Assembly: GCA_017501255.1 (NCBI GenBank)
Contig: JAFVXE010000034.1
Location: 1-64,000, forward strand
Length of the DNA: 64,000 bases
Direction of reading: 5' to 3'
Source: Clostridia bacterium
Lineage (GTDB): Bacteria; Bacillota; Clostridia; Christensenellales; Aristaeellaceae
A program made the position numbers and the translations under genes. A model generated the notes under the pieces. It saw only the letters and a list, made by a program, of their open reading frames with translations, did not search any database and was not told where the DNA came from. Positions 18,245 through 26,910 of the stretch are shown here, one piece after another (positions within the stretch are counted from its first letter, which is position 1; each line of letters begins with the position of its first letter).

Positions 18245-20317
18245 TCAGGTGAGGGGCAGCTGGTTCTGGGGCGCTACGAAAACATCCAGCTGGAAGTAGA
18301 CAAAGGGCAGGGTATCGATAGCGGCGGCATCCCGCAGCTGGGTGAACAGTTCACTGAGGCGGGGGGCGGCGTATACAGGGGGACAATCGGGAATCACCGT
18401 CTCCCGGTAGGTTTTGCCGGAGGTATCACCCCAGGCGTGCCAGAACTGACCGGGTACGTTGTCGCTGGTACGGCTGTGCTCGGTAAGGGCATCGGCCATC
18501 TGCTGCCAGGCGGCGATCTGTTCGTTGGTGATCACCGCATTCCACTGGCTGATCCAGTCAACGGCGGGCCAGCTGAGCTGCTGCCCGGTAATATCCGCAC
18601 GGAGCAGCAGCCGGTAGTAACCGGGGGTCAGGTCGGCGGCATTGCAGGTGAAAGCCGCTTCCAGGGTTGTGCCGTCTGCGCTCAGGCTCAGGGGCTGGGC
18701 GGTGAAGGGCAGGGCGCCGGTTTCATCCGTATAGGTGAATTGATAGACGGTATCCCGCAGCGTCAGGGACTGGACGCCCTGGGCGGGCTGATAATCCGGG
18801 GTGTTGGGCAGGGTATCCGTCAGCAGCAGGGAGGAAACCCCTTCGATGCGCAGGCTGGACAGCTTGCTGGTATCCAGCTGGAGGCCGCCCTCCAGCGCAT
18901 TTACCGGCCAGGAAACCGCAATGCGGCAGGTGCCGCTCTGGTCGCTGGCCAGCGCCACGGTGGGCTGGGCCTTGTCGGTGAGCAGCATACCGGTGCCGTT
19001 GGTCAGGGCGATGGCAGCGCCATCGTTGGTGTAGGTATCCACTCCGTGCCGCTGGATGGTGGTCTGCTCATAGGCAAAGGTGAAGGGCTGCTGGGTGATG
19101 GTCTCTCCGCCGATGGAATAGGTCAGCTGGCCTTTTTCCGGACCCCGGAGCCCCTTGAGGGCCGGGTCGGTATCCAGCTTCTGGTTCAGGGCGGCTGTGT
19201 AGCTTTCCACCTGCGCCGGGCTGCCGATGACCAGCATCAGCAGGGTGCGGGGCATGGGCAGGGGCCCTTTGACCAGGTTCTTGTTCTGCTGATAGTCCAG
19301 CCGTCCCCAGATGAAGGGCTGGGAAAGGTCGGCAGCGTTGATGGTGTGAATCTGGCCCAGATAATCCAGCTTGAGGGCATAGAGCTGCACAGAAAGCCCC
19401 TGATCAAAGATGCCCCGTTCACTGAGCAGCTGCTGGAGGTAATGCACCGGCGTGCCGTCAATGGCGGTGCCGGACAGGCGGCGCAGGGTCAGGGGGTCGC
19501 AGGTGATTACCGACAGGCGGCTCAGATCCAGATTGGCAATGGACTGCATCAAGGGGCTGAAATCATCCGTCAGCAGGCGGCGGATAGCATCCGGGTCAGC
19601 CTTGGCATCGTAGCTGGCGATGAGGCTGTCCAGATAGTCGCTCATGGGCTGAAGCTGGTCAGGGTTTTCCAAAAGCGCTTTCTGCCCCTTGGCCAGCAAG
19701 GCGGGCAACTGGTTCATCTGGGGACTGTAGAGGGAGTAGAAGCTGCCCTCCATGTTTTCTGCGGAAAAGGAGGAAAACACGGTGGGCATGGGGTCGATGG
19801 CATAGGTGAGCAAGTCCCGGCGCAGGGAGCGCAGGCTGGCGGCGCTGCCTTCGGTGGCAAGACCGCTGGAAAGCAGATCCTCATCGGTGATGTGCTCGTT
19901 GCCGCTGCGAAGGACCCGCACACGGCTGCCCTCAGCTGCGGACAGCATATTCCGCAGCAGGTTTTCATACCAGCCGGTTTCGTTTTCGTAGCGGTAGTGG
20001 AAGCCGCCCTCCCGGTAGCGCTTGCTGCGGTGGGGATACAGGCTCTCGGCGGAAGGGTTCACGCCGCCCATCACCTGGGAGGCATCCAGCCAGAGATCCA
20101 CCTGCAAAGGGCTGTTCTGACCGGCGGCAGCGGAAGGCTGCAAGGCAGCAATTTCGGCGGCAGGCATCACAAGCTGGCGCAGATCCGGCAGATTGGATGC
20201 GCCTGTGGGCTCCGTGGGGGTGAAAGCAGCTGGCAGCGTTTCCATCAGGGAACAGCTGCACAGGCAGAAAAGGGCGGTAAGGCAGGCAAGGAACTTGAGC
20301 GTTCGTCCAAGGCGCAT
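18245..20317 (-). CDS. Large lipoprotein of the tubulin-like locus, possible vWA-like segment
   Basis: 690 residues with AAGGAGGGG before the ATG. A lipoprotein signal (hydrophobic residues 9-20, lipobox LCSC with Cys22) predicts attachment to the outer face of the membrane. Right after the linker, VDLWLDASQVMGG (residues 76-88) resembles the DxS-type metal-site strand of von Willebrand A folds, but the full MIDAS set is not obvious to me. The C-terminal half looks beta-rich. I recognise no named family. As first of the closely spaced set it would be the extracytoplasmic sensor or ligand-binding part. The start and lipoprotein call are strong; the fold is uncertain. Confidence 0.78.
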   Translation of the reverse strand: MRLGRTLKFLACLTALFCLCSCSLMETLPAAFTPTEPTGASNLPDLRQLVMPAAEIAALQPSAAAGQNSPLQVDLWLDASQVMGGVNPSAESLYPHRSKRYREGGFHYRYENETGWYENLLRNMLSAAEGSRVRVLRSGNEHITDEDLLSSGLATEGSAASLRSLRRDLLTYAIDPMPTVFSSFSAENMEGSFYSLYSPQMNQLPALLAKGQKALLENPDQLQPMSDYLDSLIASYDAKADPDAIRRLLTDDFSPLMQSIANLDLSRLSVITCDPLTLRRLSGTAIDGTPVHYLQQLLSERGIFDQGLSVQLYALKLDYLGQIHTINAADLSQPFIWGRLDYQQNKNLVKGPLPMPRTLLMLVIGSPAQVESYTAALNQKLDTDPALKGLRGPEKGQLTYSIGGETITQQPFTFAYEQTTIQRHGVDTYTNDGAAIALTNGTGMLLTDKAQPTVALASDQSGTCRIAVSWPVNALEGGLQLDTSKLSSLRIEGVSSLLLTDTLPNTPDYQPAQGVQSLTLRDTVYQFTYTDETGALPFTAQPLSLSADGTTLEAAFTCNAADLTPGYYRLLLRADITGQQLSWPAVDWISQWNAVITNEQIAAWQQMADALTEHSRTSDNVPGQFWHAWGDTSGKTYRETVIPDCPPVYAAPRLSELFTQLRDAAAIDTLPFVYFQLDVFVAPQNQLPLT

Positions 20318-20353
20318 ACAGACCCCTCCTTCATTGGTAGTCTATGGCTGCGG

Positions 20354-21727
20354 TCAGCGCCGCATTTGACCCATTTGGTCGTATAGGTTCAGATAGGCTT
20401 CGTAACGCAGGTTTGCACCGTACTGGGCAGCCCGGGCAATGCAGAACAGGGGATCCTTGGGGTCATCGCACAGGCGGCGCACAGCGTCGGCAGCGGCGGC
20501 GATGTTGCCGGTGGGCACGGTTTCGCCGGTTTGGGGAATCACCAATTCGGGCATGGCGGTGCAATGGTAGCAGATCACCTGCGTACCGCAGGCCATGGCT
20601 TCCAGAAGGGTCATGCCCATGGTTTCGCCCTGGCTGAGGGAAATGCAGACATCCGCAGCCGTGTAGAGCACGCACAGATCCTTCACGTTGGCGGTGCGGG
20701 GCAGACCCAGCATATAGTAGGGCAGCGCATTGATCTGGGATTCCGTCAGCCCCACCGGCACCACGCAGTAGTCCTCGCCCAGCTCACGGGCCAGTTCGAT
20801 CAGATCCTGCAGGCCCTTGCGCTCATCCCACACCGCCGCCACGCTGAGCACCAGCCGCCGCCCGTTCAGCTCATCCAGCCCGTAGAACAGGGCGATATCC
20901 TGCATATGCCGTTCATCGGCGCAGGGGGCGAAGGTGTTCAGGTCGATGCCGTTGGGCAGGGCATAGATGGGATAGCGGCCTAAGAAGGAGCGGCTGGCCT
21001 GCTCCTTGAGCCACTGGGAGGGGGTGGTGAAAACCAGGTTCCGCAGCCCGGTGATCAAGTCCTTTTTTTCGGTGAAGTTGCGGGCGCTCTGGTCCCGGAG
21101 CAGGCTGATGGGGTAGGTCTTTTTCAGGGGACAGTGGTTGCAGCGCTTCTGCCACAGGTTACACTGGGTGGGCGCATGGGGGGAGGGAGCATCTTCCTCG
21201 TTCAGATAAGGCTCTATGGGATAGTGGTAGTAGGCGCAGTGACCGGTGTAGGGCCAGCAGTCATGCAGTGTCCATACCACGGGAATGTCGGTTTCTTGCA
21301 GATAGGCAAACAGGGTGGGCAAATGCAGGTAGTAGCCATGCAGGTTATGCAGGTGAATCAGATCCGGGTCAAACTGCCGGAGCTGTTTGATGAAACGTCG
21401 GGTGGCGTGGCGGCTGTAAAAGCCGCTGCGGTCGGTGATGCGGCTGAGACCGGCGTGAATGAGCACGCCCAGAGAAGTGGAATGATGGTGGATCAGCCGG
21501 GTGAGTTTGCCAAAGGCGCGCTTGGGTGCGGCGCTGCGGCGGTAGGAAAGGGACAGGGTTCCATCGGGGGTATCGCCCACTCGGAGGCTGGGAATATCCG
21601 GCGCAGGGGTGCCCCGGCTGTAGCACAAAAGCACCTGATGCCCCTCCTTTTGAGCAAGGCGGCACAGGTCGGTGGCGATGCGGCCGGTGGACAGGTTGGC
21701 AGTAACGTTGATGTGAGCGATACGCAT
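20354..21727 (-). CDS. Family 4-type (GT-B) glycosyltransferase
   Basis: 457 residues from ATG 21727 (GGAGG upstream). The N-terminus MRIAHINVTANLSTGRIATD is typical of GT4 enzymes, and the C-terminal half has the nucleotide-sugar E-x7-E motif in GETMGMTLLEAMACGTQV. A Cys/His cluster (HCAYYH ... CNLWQKRCNHCPLKK, ~residues 150-190) is common in one polysaccharide GT4 subgroup. It probably adds a sugar to a cell-surface polysaccharide at the cytoplasmic membrane face. The gene ends 36 nt before the lipoprotein gene, so it may be the first gene of the tubulin-like operon. Confidence 0.85.
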   Translation of the reverse strand: MRIAHINVTANLSTGRIATDLCRLAQKEGHQVLLCYSRGTPAPDIPSLRVGDTPDGTLSLSYRRSAAPKRAFGKLTRLIHHHSTSLGVLIHAGLSRITDRSGFYSRHATRRFIKQLRQFDPDLIHLHNLHGYYLHLPTLFAYLQETDIPVVWTLHDCWPYTGHCAYYHYPIEPYLNEEDAPSPHAPTQCNLWQKRCNHCPLKKTYPISLLRDQSARNFTEKKDLITGLRNLVFTTPSQWLKEQASRSFLGRYPIYALPNGIDLNTFAPCADERHMQDIALFYGLDELNGRRLVLSVAAVWDERKGLQDLIELARELGEDYCVVPVGLTESQINALPYYMLGLPRTANVKDLCVLYTAADVCISLSQGETMGMTLLEAMACGTQVICYHCTAMPELVIPQTGETVPTGNIAAAADAVRRLCDDPKDPLFCIARAAQYGANLRYEAYLNLYDQMGQMRR

Positions 21728-21779
21728 AAGCCGGGATAACCTCCAATGGGGGACGGCGGGAGCACATCCCCGGCAATGA

Positions 21780-21818
21780 TTTGCAGGCGGGCTGCATGAA
21801 CACAGGCCCGCCTGCAAA
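21780..21818. other. Perfect 13-bp inverted repeat between rubrerythrin and glycosyltransferase genes
   Basis: TTTGCAGGCGGGC pairs with GCCCGCCTGCAAA across a 13-nt loop. There is no clear T-run, so it is a weak terminator for the rubrerythrin gene or a processing hairpin before the glycosyltransferase message. Confidence 0.55.
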
Positions 21819-21828
21819 GGGATGTTAC

Positions 21829-22371
21829 TTAGAAGTTTTCAGCGTGGATCATGAAATAGGCCTTGGGATGCTTGCAAACGGGGCACAGTTCGGGGGCCTT
21901 CTTGCCGATAACGATGTGGCCGCAGTTGGAGCATTCCCAAACCATATCGCCTTCCCGGCTGAACACCAGGCCGCCTTCCACATTGGCCAGAAGCTTGCGG
22001 TAGCGTTCCTCGTGCATCTTTTCGATGGCGGCCACCTTCTCAAAGAGAATGGCGATCTCGGTGAAGCCTTCTTCCCGGGCTTCCTTGGCCATGGTGGCGT
22101 ACATATCGGTCCACTCGTAGTTTTCGCCGTCGGCAGCGTCCTTCAGGTTCACTTCGGTGGAGGGCACTTCGCCGTCGTGAAGCAGCTTGAACCAGATCTT
22201 GGCGTGCTCTTTTTCGTTGTTGGCGGTTTCCTCAAACAGCTTGGCAATCTGCACATAGCCGTCCTTGCGGGCCTTGGAGGCGTAGTAGGTGTACTTGTTG
22301 CGGGCCTGGCTCTCGCCGGCAAAGGCGGTCATCAGGTTGGCTTCGGTCTTGGTTCCTTTGATGGGTTTCAT
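21829..22371 (-). CDS. rbr: Rubrerythrin
   Basis: 180 residues with an AGGAGG site. The N-terminal ferritin-like four-helix domain has the diiron ligands ([38 protein letters not shown]). The C-terminal rubredoxin-like domain has two CxxC pairs (WECSNCGHI and [11 protein letters not shown]). Rubrerythrins reduce hydrogen peroxide in anaerobes using electrons from rubredoxin/NADH. All key residues are present, so a working cytoplasmic peroxidase is expected. It starts 76 nt after the secreted hydrolase-like gene on the same strand. Confidence 0.97.
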   Translation of the reverse strand: MKPIKGTKTEANLMTAFAGESQARNKYTYYASKARKDGYVQIAKLFEETANNEKEHAKIWFKLLHDGEVPSTEVNLKDAADGENYEWTDMYATMAKEAREEGFTEIAILFEKVAAIEKMHEERYRKLLANVEGGLVFSREGDMVWECSNCGHIVIGKKAPELCPVCKHPKAYFMIHAENF

Positions 22372-22447
22372 GTGGTTGTTCCTCCTGTCTGTTATTTGGG
22401 TTTCATATTGGTGCCGCAGTTAGGGTATCCCTGCGGATCAAAAACGA

Positions 22448-23476
22448 TTACCAGGTAGCGCCAAAGCCGAACACGGACCAGTGATCGGTGTGCAGCTCAT
22501 ACTGGCACAGAGGGTCGGTATGCTCGCTTTCGGGCAGCATGGACATATTTTCCTGCAAGTGCTTGCGGGTATCGGTGGTAATCTGGTGGTTGGACTTGTT
22601 GCTGTCGTACAGGTAGGTGTACCGCTTGACGGTGTTGGACATATTGCCCTCCACCGTGGTAACGGCGTAGATGCCGCCGCCCCGGTCCTCCACCTCCACC
22701 ACAGAACCGATGTGGGTGGTCAGATAGGCTTTGCTCATATCCACGTAGATGACGGTATAGCCGGGCTTGGGCACGCCCACAAAACGGCCCAGCTTGTTGA
22801 AGCCGTCGTACTGGTTGCCCACCTGACCTTCCCGGAAGAAAACATTCGTATAGTCGCCTTCCGGGTCGATATCCTTTTCTTCGATGGGGTCAAAACCGGC
22901 GGCGTTGGCGCAGTAGATGGTGAACACCGAGCACCAGCCCACCTCTTTCTTCTTGCGGTAGTACCACTTGGCGTACTGGTTGTACTTGGGCAGCCGCTGC
23001 CGGGCCACGGAATAGTACTCCCGGTTGAGCACATAGACGTAGTTCTTGGCGATCTCGCTCATGGATTCATCGGAGACGGATACCAAGATGGATTTCTCAC
23101 CCTCCGGGGACTGCCAGCGCACGGTGGTTTCGCCGCTGGCTTTGCCGGTCATCAGGCCGTCCTGGGCTACCGTGACGATGCTTTCGTCATCGGAGGAAAA
23201 GGCGCCCTCCGGGGCGGGCAGCGGCGTTTCGGCCTGCTCATCAAAGGGGATCACGCCGGGAGATACATAGGGAAAGTAGGCGCTGTTGCCGGTGCGCAGC
23301 TGGTAACATCCGGCGGTAATGGCAGCCTCGGCAGGGGTTTGCAGCTGGCTGAGACGCTCCGCAAACAGGGCATCGGTTTCCTCATCCGCAAAGGCGGCGG
23401 GCATCAGGCAGCAAAGGGCCAGCACCAAAGCGGCGAGGCGGCAGAGGGGCCGGTGGGAAAAGTCATTGTGAAACAT
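22448..23476 (-). CDS. Secreted protein with Big2-like and CHAP/NlpC-like domains
   Basis: 342 residues from ATG 23476 (AGGAGA upstream). A signal peptide ends near PAAFADEET. A Big2-like bacterial Ig segment (~residues 85-130: DDESIVTVAQDGLMTGKASG) precedes a ~180-residue CHAP/NlpC-P60-like domain with a candidate catalytic Cys in VGWCSVFTIYCANAAG and His in THIGSVVEVEDR, followed by a GGGIYAVTTVEGN strand. This pattern is that of cell-wall amidases or endopeptidases acting on peptidoglycan peptides. The hydrolase assignment rests on motif spacing alone. It has its own extended -10 promoter. Confidence 0.75.
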   Translation of the reverse strand: MFHNDFSHRPLCRLAALVLALCCLMPAAFADEETDALFAERLSQLQTPAEAAITAGCYQLRTGNSAYFPYVSPGVIPFDEQAETPLPAPEGAFSSDDESIVTVAQDGLMTGKASGETTVRWQSPEGEKSILVSVSDESMSEIAKNYVYVLNREYYSVARQRLPKYNQYAKWYYRKKKEVGWCSVFTIYCANAAGFDPIEEKDIDPEGDYTNVFFREGQVGNQYDGFNKLGRFVGVPKPGYTVIYVDMSKAYLTTHIGSVVEVEDRGGGIYAVTTVEGNMSNTVKRYTYLYDSNKSNHQITTDTRKHLQENMSMLPESEHTDPLCQYELHTDHWSVFGFGATW

Positions 23477-23527
23477 AGGATTGTTCTCCTTTGGAAGGGT
23501 GCTGTTGGGCATAAAAATTCACCTTGT

Positions 23528-23536
23528 ATTATAGCA
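23528..23536 (-). promoter_or_regulatory. Extended -10 promoter for the secreted hydrolase-like gene
   Basis: On the minus strand TGCTATAAT, an extended -10, about 50 nt upstream of the start; the -35 position (TGTTCA) is poor. Confidence 0.6.
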
Positions 23537-23601
23537 TAAACCGCACCTTTTGAACAGAGGCACAAACAGCCCGATTGCCACTGGATACACCGGCGCAAAT
23601 A

Positions 23602-23610
23602 TGGTATGAT
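23602..23610 (+). promoter_or_regulatory. Extended -10 promoter for queH
   Basis: TGGTATGAT (TGn plus TATGAT) about 55 nt upstream of the TTG start; divergent from the promoter at 23528-23536. Confidence 0.5.
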
Positions 23611-23663
23611 AGGCATACGAATGGATTGCTTGATCCGCAGTTTGCCAGAGGAGGAGAATCCTT

Positions 23664-24218
23664 TTGAATCTGTTGTTGCATATCTGCTGCGCCCCCTGCG
23701 CCATCATGTGCGTGAAGACCCTCCGGGAGGAGGGCATCGAGCCGGTGGGCTACTGGGATAATCCCAACATTCATCCCTACACCGAGTTCCGCACCCGCCG
23801 GCAGACGCTGGAGGAATATGCCCGCAGCATTGACCTGAAACTGATCATCGGCGGCAAATACGGCCTCCGGGCATTTTTAGACGATGTCAGCGGCGATTAT
23901 ACCGGCCGCTGCCTCAACTGCTACCGGATGCGTTTCCGCTCGGTGGCGAAATATGCGGCGGAGAACGGCTTTACCCATTTTTGCTCCACCCTGTTCGTCA
24001 GTCCCTACCAGAACCACGAGCTGATGATTCAGGCGGCACAGGCGGCGGCGGAGGAATTCGGGGTCGCCTTTCTGCACCGGGATTTCCGGCCTTATTTCCG
24101 CCAGGGGCAGGAGGAGGCCCGGGAACTGGGGCTGTATATGCAGAAGTATTGCGGCTGCATTTTCAGCGAGGAAGAGCGCTACCAGAAGCGCAGGAAAAAG
24201 CGGGAGGCGGAGGCATGA
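23664..24218 (+). CDS. queH: Epoxyqueuosine reductase QueH
   Basis: 184 residues beginning at a TTG codon placed by a strong AGAGGAGGAG site. Motifs of the QueH (former DUF208) family: LLHICCAPC at the N-terminus, NPNIHPYTEF, RCLNCYRMR and a final KYCGCIFSEEER. QueH reduces epoxyqueuosine in tRNA to queuosine using an iron-sulfur cluster, replacing QueG in many anaerobes. The conserved cysteines are all present. Its stop overlaps the birA start (ATGA). Confidence 0.93.
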   Translation: MNLLLHICCAPCAIMCVKTLREEGIEPVGYWDNPNIHPYTEFRTRRQTLEEYARSIDLKLIIGGKYGLRAFLDDVSGDYTGRCLNCYRMRFRSVAKYAAENGFTHFCSTLFVSPYQNHELMIQAAQAAAEEFGVAFLHRDFRPYFRQGQEEARELGLYMQKYCGCIFSEEERYQKRRKKREAEA

Positions 24219-25048
24219 AGCCGGTGGAGGAACTGAGCGCACAGGCACTGCTGAATGGGCTGGATACCCGCTGGGCAGGCCGGGGCGTGGTGGCATATGC
24301 GCCGGAGATGCCCTCCACCAACGCCGTTCTCAAGGAGATGGCAAGGGAAGGAGCACCCCACGGCAGCGTGGCGGTGTGCCATCATCAGACGGCTGGCAAA
24401 GGGCGCATTGGCCGCAGCTGGGAAACCCCTCCGGGGGAAGCGCTGACCTTTTCTGTGCTGCTCCGGCCCTGCATTCGGCCGGAGGAAGCCCAGCTGTGCA
24501 CGCTGGCGGCGGCGCTGGCAGTGGTGCGCACCATCCGGGCTCTTTGCCCCGGGCTTGCGCCCCGCATCAAATGGCCCAATGATGTGGTCATCGGGCAGGG
24601 CAAGTGCTGCGGAATCCTCAGTGAAATGGGCATGGCCGATGGCACCGTGGCCTATGTGGTCACCGGTGTGGGCCTGAATGTGAACCAAAGCGCATTCCCC
24701 GCAGAACTGGCGGATAAGGCGGTTTCTCTGCTGGGGGAAATGCGCAGGGGGGGCTATGCCGGTGACAGGTTGAGCCGCACCGCTTTGCTCCAGCGGTTCC
24801 TCAGGGAGCTGGAGCCCATTATGGAAGCGATAGAACAGAATGGTTTTGCCGCCATCCGACAGGAATATGAAGCCGAATCCGCCACCATCGGGCAGCGGGT
24901 GCAGGTGATTTCCCTTGCGGAAACCTATACCGGCCTTGCCCGGGGCGTGGATGAGACCGGGGCGCTGCTGGTGGAGCGGGAGAATGGCGAGCGCTGTCAG
25001 GTGCTGTGCGGGGATGTATCCGTCCGGGGCCTGATGGGCTATGTGTGA
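24215..25048 (+). CDS. birA: Biotin--[acetyl-CoA-carboxylase] ligase
   Basis: 277 residues, overlapping queH by 4 nt. Catalytic-domain signatures of BPL/LplA enzymes are visible: STNAVLKEM, TAGKGRIGRSWETPPG (adenylate-binding GRxGR-like loop), RIKWPNDVV and GILSEMGM, with a C-terminal SH3-like domain (VDETGALLVERENGERCQV). The N-terminal DNA-binding domain of bifunctional BirA is missing, so this is a ligase without the repressor function. It attaches biotin to carboxylase carrier proteins in the cytoplasm. Confidence 0.93.
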   Translation: MKPVEELSAQALLNGLDTRWAGRGVVAYAPEMPSTNAVLKEMAREGAPHGSVAVCHHQTAGKGRIGRSWETPPGEALTFSVLLRPCIRPEEAQLCTLAAALAVVRTIRALCPGLAPRIKWPNDVVIGQGKCCGILSEMGMADGTVAYVVTGVGLNVNQSAFPAELADKAVSLLGEMRRGGYAGDRLSRTALLQRFLRELEPIMEAIEQNGFAAIRQEYEAESATIGQRVQVISLAETYTGLARGVDETGALLVERENGERCQVLCGDVSVRGLMGYV

Positions 25049-25104
25049 TGAATGTACAGCCGGGAGACCGGCCCTAAGATGATTGTTGAAAAGAGGAAAT
25101 GCCA

Positions 25105-26412
25105 ATGACGATGGAAAAACGCAGAGGGCTGTGGCTGCTGGCACTGTGCCTTGTGGGGCTTATGATGCTGGTGTTCAACATCCTGACCCCCATGATCTGC
25201 GATGATTACCGCTATGCCTTCAGCTTTGCCACCGGGGAGCGGCTTTCTGGCATCGGGGAGATTCTGCCTTCGCTGGCAGCCCATGGCCATGTGCTCAACG
25301 GGCGGTATGCGCCCCATTTCTTTGTGCAGCTGTTCAATCTGCTGCCGGGCATCTGCTTTGATGTGGTCAATACGGGGGTGTTTTTGCTGCTGATGGTTGG
25401 TGTGTACCGGTTGGCGAAGGGTTCCCGGAAATGGGACTGGCTGCTGTTGGGCGGCGTTTTTGGCGCATTGTTCCTGCTGCCCCCGGTATTCGGGCAGAAT
25501 ATGCTGTGGATGGCGGGTTCCTGCAACTATCTGTGGCCTGCCGCTGTGATGGTGTGGCTTTTGAAACCCTTTGTGGACAGGGTTTGCAATGAAGATGTGC
25601 AGCTGAAATGGTGGAGCGTTGCCCTGATGGTTGCGGGCGGCTTCCTTTTTGGCAACAGCAGCGAAAACCTGTCCGCTGCCGGCCTTTTGATGATGGGCCT
25701 GTGCATCCTGTGGCAACTGATTCGCCGGAAGAAAACCGGGCTGTGGATGTGGCTCACCGCTGCCGCCACGCTGGCAGGCTGGCTGCTGCTGATGCTGGCC
25801 CCGGTGGACAAGCCCACCGCCTCCGAAGAGGGCAGCCTGATGGGCGTGCTGCTGGAGCGGTTCAGTCAGGTAACCGGGCTGTGGCTGACCCATCTTGGCG
25901 TGTTGACGGCTGTGTTTGCAGTGCTTGTGTGCATCGGCTGGGACAAGCTGCCCGGAGAACGGGTGGCAGCCGCTGTGATGCTGGCGGTGTGTGCCCTGTG
26001 CTGCCATATGGCAATGATTGTATCCAACTACATCCCGGAGCGGGTGCTGTTCGGCCCCATGCTGCTGATGCTGTGCGCCTGCGGCCTTGTGCTGCCGGGG
26101 CTTGAACAGTATGCGGAACCCGTCCGGCGGGGGCTGTGCCTGGGCCTGTGCCTGCTGGCGGTGATGAACGCTGTGTCCGCTCTGCCCCAGACCTATAACC
26201 GGCATCAGCTGGCCAAGGCCCGGGATCAGCAGATGATGGAGGCTGCCGCTGCCGGGGAGACGGAGGTTTCCACCTTCGGCGTGCTGGGGCGCACCCGGTA
26301 CGATGCCTATACAGGCCTTCTGGAAATGAGCAGCGATGCAGAAAACTTCGCCAATGTGGCCTATGCTGCCTACTACGGCGTGGACAGCGTGGTTGTGGAA
26401 CGGGTGGAGTGA
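25105..26412 (+). CDS. Polytopic membrane protein, DUF6056-like
   Basis: 435 residues. ATG 25105 is preferred over ATG 25099 because AGAGGAAA lies at proper distance only from the former. About ten membrane helices run along most of the length; an early acidic CDDYRYAFSFATG and a NMLWMAGSCNYLWP loop resemble DUF6056/GT-C-like glycosyltransferase membrane proteins. A role in surface glycan assembly is possible but not shown. The C-terminal ~60 residues are soluble. It sits between birA and acpS; the stop is 4 nt before the acpS start. Confidence 0.65.
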   Translation: MTMEKRRGLWLLALCLVGLMMLVFNILTPMICDDYRYAFSFATGERLSGIGEILPSLAAHGHVLNGRYAPHFFVQLFNLLPGICFDVVNTGVFLLLMVGVYRLAKGSRKWDWLLLGGVFGALFLLPPVFGQNMLWMAGSCNYLWPAAVMVWLLKPFVDRVCNEDVQLKWWSVALMVAGGFLFGNSSENLSAAGLLMMGLCILWQLIRRKKTGLWMWLTAAATLAGWLLLMLAPVDKPTASEEGSLMGVLLERFSQVTGLWLTHLGVLTAVFAVLVCIGWDKLPGERVAAAVMLAVCALCCHMAMIVSNYIPERVLFGPMLLMLCACGLVLPGLEQYAEPVRRGLCLGLCLLAVMNAVSALPQTYNRHQLAKARDQQMMEAAAAGETEVSTFGVLGRTRYDAYTGLLEMSSDAENFANVAYAAYYGVDSVVVERVE

Positions 26413-26416
26413 CAAA

Positions 26417-26788
26417 ATGAAGGGCATTGGTTTGGATTTGTGCGAGATCGCCCGGTTTGAGCGCATTCTGGAGAAGGGCGATGGCTTCCTGCGCCGGTAT
26501 TTTACAAAGGAGGAACAGGCCTATCTGGCAGGGCGTGGCCATATGGCTGCCCAGAGCGCAGCGGCCATGTTTGCTGCCAAGGAAGCCTTTTTGAAGGCCG
26601 TGGGTGCAGGTGTCGGCGGGGGCATTGCCCTCAGTGAAATCGGTGTTGCCCATGAGGAAAACGGACGACCGGCGTATGTGCTCACCGGAGCCGCCCGGGA
26701 GGCCATGAACCGGCTTGGGGCAGAGACAGCGTGGCTGTCCCTGAGCCATGAAGCAGGGATGGCAGCAGCGGTCTGCGCGGTGGAGTAA
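26417..26788 (+). CDS. acpS: Holo-[acyl-carrier-protein] synthase
   Basis: 123 residues, the usual AcpS length. GIGLDLCEIARFERIL at the N-terminus carries the Mg-binding Asp, and FAAKEAFLKA carries the second acidic motif and substrate Lys; LSLSHE near the end completes the family pattern. It transfers phosphopantetheine from CoA to acyl carrier protein for fatty-acid synthesis. Starts 4 nt after the upstream membrane-protein gene, so probably translationally coupled. Confidence 0.96.
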   Translation: MKGIGLDLCEIARFERILEKGDGFLRRYFTKEEQAYLAGRGHMAAQSAAAMFAAKEAFLKAVGAGVGGGIALSEIGVAHEENGRPAYVLTGAAREAMNRLGAETAWLSLSHEAGMAAAVCAVE

Positions 26789-26835
26789 CGATGCGGCTGT
26801 TGAGCCGCTGCAATTATCTATTGCAATACAAGAAA

Positions 26836-26889
26836 AGAACCTCCGAGAATGTTCATGGGCAATGCCCCAACATCCTCGGAGGTTCTTTA
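26836..26889 (+). terminator. Terminator after acpS
   Basis: Twelve perfect pairs AGAACCTCCGAG/CTCGGAGGTTCT, continued by an imperfect upper stem, then TTTAT. Confidence 0.85.
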
Positions 26890-26910
26890 TATACGATTAT
26901 CTTATTCCCT

